This document shows positions 4,279 to 7,059 of a stretch of DNA of 7,059 nt, one piece after another (the stretch's first letter is position 1; every line of letters starts with the position of its first letter). Under the pieces are notes generated by a model. It was given only the letters and a program-made list of their open reading frames with translations. It was not told the origin of the DNA and did not search any database. Source of the stretch: JBGYPP01 sp041838515 (GTDB taxonomy: Bacteria > Bacillota > Clostridia > Lachnospirales > Lachnospiraceae); contig JBGYPP010000073.1 in NCBI GenBank assembly GCA_041838515.1, positions 1 to 7,059 of the forward strand, in the 5' to 3' direction. The position numbers and the translations under genes are program-made.

Positions 4279-7059
4279 ATGGCCAAAACGGGCAAGAAGA
4301 AATGGATGTTGAAAAAGCGTATCCGCCAGACTTTGGGCGCCTTGTTCCTCGCCTCCGCCATAGCGGTGGCAGCCCTGCCGGTGCAGGAGATACAGGCGGC
4401 CGGAGAGAAGGTCACGGTGAACGCCTCCAATACCAATATACCTGTCATACCCGGCAGTACGCCGGTGTATATGACGGGCAATGGCCAATTCCAATTCGTG
4501 TTCATACAGCCCAACAGCACGGATCCCAACAGGGTGGCCGTGGTGGTTGGGTATTCGGACGGCACGCTGGAGGAGGGCAAGCTGCGTATACCGGATACGG
4601 TGGACGCTTATGCCAAGTATTCCCTGACGGACGGCGGTGACGGCGGCCATGTGGCCGTGGGAAAGTCCAACAATTTCCTCTTTTACCGCACCGATGAACC
4701 TCAGAGCGACGGCAGCACGCTGACCAAGTACCACCCCTGTTATTACAACGAGAGGGACAAGTGGAGCAGTCTGGATCTGGGAGAGTTTTATTATTACACT
4801 GCCTCCCTTCCAGTGGATCTGAGCAATACGGCGGCCTTTGCCAAGACCAGCTCCGAGAGCCATCAGTGGATCAAAACCGCCAAGGTGGAATATATAGCCA
4901 ACCAGTACCTGGAGTCCAGCGCCTCCGGCGGCGTGCAGATAGGCGGCACCATCACGGACGGTTCCCAGGGTATATTTGCCGAAAAGACCAATATCGTGCA
5001 CCTGGAGGTGGGCGACAATCTGCGGGGCATAGGCAATTTCGCCTTTTATGGCTGCAGCGGCATACAGTCCATCACCCTCTCCAATGGTCTGAACACCATA
5101 GGCAATTACGCCTTTGCCAACTGCATCAATATGAAAACCGTCAATCTGGATCTGCACTCCAGCATAGGCATTATAGGGGATCACGCCTTTGCCAACTGCC
5201 GCTCCCTCCAGTCTTTCCGCATGCCCGTATCCGTTCGGGAGCTGGGAGATTATGCCTTTGAGGGCTGTGTCAGCATGACGGAGATGGCGCTGACAGGAAC
5301 GGATGAAGTGCTTTTGGGCAAATTCGGCCATGGCGTGTTCAAGGATTGCGAGAGCCTGACCGGCATTACCATACCCAGGAATTATGGCGAGGCCACTGTG
5401 GATATCAAGGTATTCCAGGGCGCCAGCAGTTTGAAGTATATATCCATACCCAACCGCAATATCACGCTGGCCGGTGACAGCAGCTTTAGCCTGCAAAATT
5501 TTAAGGCGCAGGTGCCGGAGGATTTCTATGTGGAGGGATACGAGAATTCCTCCATACACCAGACCGCCGGGAATGAGAATTTTGCTTTTAAGTACTATGG
5601 CGAGGACAAGTACGAGGTTGTGTACCGGGACAACGCCAACAATAAGGCCGTCTACCAGGTGAACTCCCAGAACCAACTGATATTCAGCTCTATAGACAAT
5701 GCCATCACTGAGGTGGTCATACCCCGGGCAGTAGGCCCTTACCGCATACTGGCTCTGGATTCCAACAGCTTCCAGAACAAGTGTTTTCTGCAAAAGGTGA
5801 CCATACCCTCCTCTGTAACCTCCATAGCGGACAACGCATTCCGGGGGGCCCACAGGCTGCGGCATGTGATTTTCGAGGAGCCGGTCAGCATTACCTCCAT
5901 AGGCAAGGATGCCTTTAAGACCCAGGAGAATACTTTCCACCAGTCCGGATGTTCGGGGCTGGACAGCGACTTTTCCTTGACCTTTACCGGGACCATTGAT
6001 CCCAATTCCGCGCCCTTTGCCTATGCCATGACGCCGGGCAATGTGATCAATACCGGCACCCAGAGCCGCACCTATATCAAATTTTACAGCGGCTGGCCCA
6101 CCAATCTGACAGTGCAGTACAATGAGGATACGGACAAGAATGAGCTGATCGATTATCCCAGCTTTAAATCCCTGTCCGGGTACCTGCCCTATGACTCCTC
6201 TGATCCGGTGAAGGCCGGCACCCTGCCCTATATGACCTTGGAGTACGCCAATGCGGCCAAGGCTGCTGCGGCCAAGTATATAGCAAATGACCCCACCATC
6301 ACGGACAATGAGCGCAACATAGTCAACTCTGCGCTCAATATCGTCCTGCCCGCTGGTGTGGAGAGCATCAAGTCCGGCCTCTTTGTGGAAAAGGAGGCGC
6401 AGGATGCGACACTTGGCTTGGATATGTCCAAGATAGGCAAGACCATCACCACCATGGGCCTGGACAAGGTGGAGGCCAAGAGCTTTGAGGGCCATCCCTA
6501 CCTGGTAAAGGCCTCCATACTGGGCACCACCACGGAGATAGGGGATTATGCCTTTAAGGATTGTGAAAATCTGGCCTCAGTGGTGATATCCCCCCAGGTG
6601 ACCACATTGGGTCTGCGGCCTTTTGTGGGCTGCACCAATCTGACCACGGTGGACTTCCAGGACAGCGCCAATTTTGTCACTGACAAAATGATAGTCTTTG
6701 GCCTGGAGAACGGGGCCAAGAAGTCTATAGTCCAGGTGCTGGAGGCCAGGGGGCAGACAGGCGACACTTCCGGATATGTGGTGGCCTCGGAGCTGGAGGG
6801 CGTGAGCCAGATGCAGCCGGAGGCGTTTATGAATGCGGACGGCATAGGCACGGTGGATCTGAAATCCACCCGTCTGGTGCAGATACCCAAGGATGCCTTC
6901 AAGGACACGGACAGCCTGTATGAGGTCAAATTGCCCGTATCCGCCAAGAGCATATCTGCCGGCGCCTTTGGCAACAGCGGCCTTCGCGCCATAGAGATAC
7001 CGGCCTCGGTGACCAATATAGATTCGGATGCCTTTACCACCAACAAGAATGTTCTGCCC
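4279..7059 (+). CDS. Secreted BspA-type leucine-rich-repeat surface protein, 3' partial
   Basis: The first 927 codons of a large exported protein, still open at the window end. Residues 1-17 are Lys/Arg-rich and 18-35 form a hydrophobic core (TLGALFLASAIAVAALPV). Cleavage is likely near residues 40-41 (EIQA/AGEK), so this is a Sec signal peptide. Residues about 42-235 are a non-repeat domain I do not recognise. BspA-type (LRR_5) repeats follow, with the pattern IG-x-x-AF-x-x-C-x-x-L and a period of 22-25 residues. Repeat starts are at 251, 274, 299 and 322; then 516 and 541; then 754 and 777; then 869, 892 and 914. An insert at about 555-750 holds YSGWPTNLTVQYN, an Ala/Lys-rich helix and one degenerate repeat near 689-702. 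BspA-type proteins are typically adhesins or host-interaction proteins; specific function is unknown here. A sortase signal would be at the unseen C-terminus. The adjacent class B sortase makes wall anchoring plausible. Confidence 0.93.
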   Translation, partial: MAKTGKKKWMLKKRIRQTLGALFLASAIAVAALPVQEIQAAGEKVTVNASNTNIPVIPGSTPVYMTGNGQFQFVFIQPNSTDPNRVAVVVGYSDGTLEEGKLRIPDTVDAYAKYSLTDGGDGGHVAVGKSNNFLFYRTDEPQSDGSTLTKYHPCYYNERDKWSSLDLGEFYYYTASLPVDLSNTAAFAKTSSESHQWIKTAKVEYIANQYLESSASGGVQIGGTITDGSQGIFAEKTNIVHLEVGDNLRGIGNFAFYGCSGIQSITLSNGLNTIGNYAFANCINMKTVNLDLHSSIGIIGDHAFANCRSLQSFRMPVSVRELGDYAFEGCVSMTEMALTGTDEVLLGKFGHGVFKDCESLTGITIPRNYGEATVDIKVFQGASSLKYISIPNRNITLAGDSSFSLQNFKAQVPEDFYVEGYENSSIHQTAGNENFAFKYYGEDKYEVVYRDNANNKAVYQVNSQNQLIFSSIDNAITEVVIPRAVGPYRILALDSNSFQNKCFLQKVTIPSSVTSIADNAFRGAHRLRHVIFEEPVSITSIGKDAFKTQENTFHQSGCSGLDSDFSLTFTGTIDPNSAPFAYAMTPGNVINTGTQSRTYIKFYSGWPTNLTVQYNEDTDKNELIDYPSFKSLSGYLPYDSSDPVKAGTLPYMTLEYANAAKAAAAKYIANDPTITDNERNIVNSALNIVLPAGVESIKSGLFVEKEAQDATLGLDMSKIGKTITTMGLDKVEAKSFEGHPYLVKASILGTTTEIGDYAFKDCENLASVVISPQVTTLGLRPFVGCTNLTTVDFQDSANFVTDKMIVFGLENGAKKSIVQVLEARGQTGDTSGYVVASELEGVSQMQPEAFMNADGIGTVDLKSTRLVQIPKDAFKDTDSLYEVKLPVSAKSISAGAFGNSGLRAIEIPASVTNIDSDAFTTNKNVLP
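5029..5313 (+). repeat. First BspA-type LRR block (protein-level tandem repeats)
   Basis: Four clear units begin with IGNFAF, IGNYAF, IGDHAF and LGDYAF (residues 251, 274, 299, 322; spacings 23, 25, 23). Most carry one cysteine just after the AF motif (YGC, ANC, ANC, EGC), then a hydrophobic strand. Similarity is at protein level with diverged DNA, so this is an old array and not a recent slippage product. A fifth, looser unit follows at FGHGVFKDCESL. Confidence 0.8.
6883..7059 (+). repeat. Last visible BspA-type LRR block, continuing past the window
   Basis: Units beginning IPKDAF, ISAGAF and IDSDAF start at residues 869, 892 and 914 (spacings 23 and 22). The block is cut by the window edge, so more repeats probably follow. 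Unlike the first block, these units lack the cysteine after AF (KDTDSL, GNSGL). Confidence 0.7.

Noticed and set aside
3934..6495. An 853-codon open frame on the minus strand, antisense to the sortase 3' end and most of the LRR gene.
   Set aside because: Within the LRR gene it runs in codon register with the real gene and stays open because TTA, CTA and TCA are rare in these genes, so reverse-strand stops seldom arise. The product is compositionally odd (rich in Gly, His and Ile), has no recognisable domain and no convincing ribosome binding site, while the + strand gene has a signal peptide and regular repeats.
1..7059. CRISPR arrays, tRNA or rRNA genes, insertion sequences, attachment sites.
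   Set aside because: I looked for regular DNA repeats with spacers, tRNA-like cloverleaf ends, transposase motifs and flanking inverted repeats, and saw none. The window is almost fully occupied by ordinary coding sequence.

Overview
This window reads as chromosomal DNA from a Gram-positive, probably clostridial (Firmicutes) bacterium. Four pieces of evidence point that way: a class B sortase, a secreted BspA-type leucine-rich-repeat surface protein, strong GGAGG/AAGGAG ribosome binding sites, and a clostridial-looking EF-G paralogue. Base composition looks moderately GC-rich by eye. Even so, ATA is the commonest isoleucine codon and AGG is common for arginine, so this genome has a distinctive codon habit. 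I cannot name genus or species. All supported genes are on the + strand.

Layout. (1) Positions 2-598 hold the 3' end of an elongation factor G family gene (domains IV and V); its start lies upstream of the window. (2) Positions 599-883 are intergenic. They hold a long GC-rich hairpin followed by a short T run, probably the EF-G terminator, and then a near-consensus sigma-A promoter (TTGACA, 17 nt, TAAAAT) with a leader of about 50 nt. No T-box is visible. (3) Positions 884-3298 encode a complete leucyl-tRNA synthetase (leuS, GTG start). (4) Positions 3310-4197 encode a complete class B sortase, beginning 11 nt after leuS stops. (5) From 4279 to the window end runs the first 927 codons of a very large secreted protein. 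It has a signal peptide, an unrecognised N-terminal domain, and several blocks of BspA-type (LRR_5) repeats separated by non-repeat inserts. It is still open at the window edge.

How the genes work together. EF-G and LeuRS are translation enzymes. The sortase and repeat protein are a surface-display pair: the class B sortase is a membrane transpeptidase that joins sorting-signal proteins to peptidoglycan, and the repeat protein next to it is the obvious candidate substrate. Its C-terminus, which would carry the sorting signal, is outside the window, so this link is inference. The tight spacing of leuS, sortase and repeat protein, with no convincing terminator or promoter between them, suggests one transcript from the leuS promoter. 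The least ordinary parts are this coupling of a housekeeping synthetase to surface display, the uncharacterised non-repeat domains of the surface protein, and an AT-rich patch inside the sortase gene.
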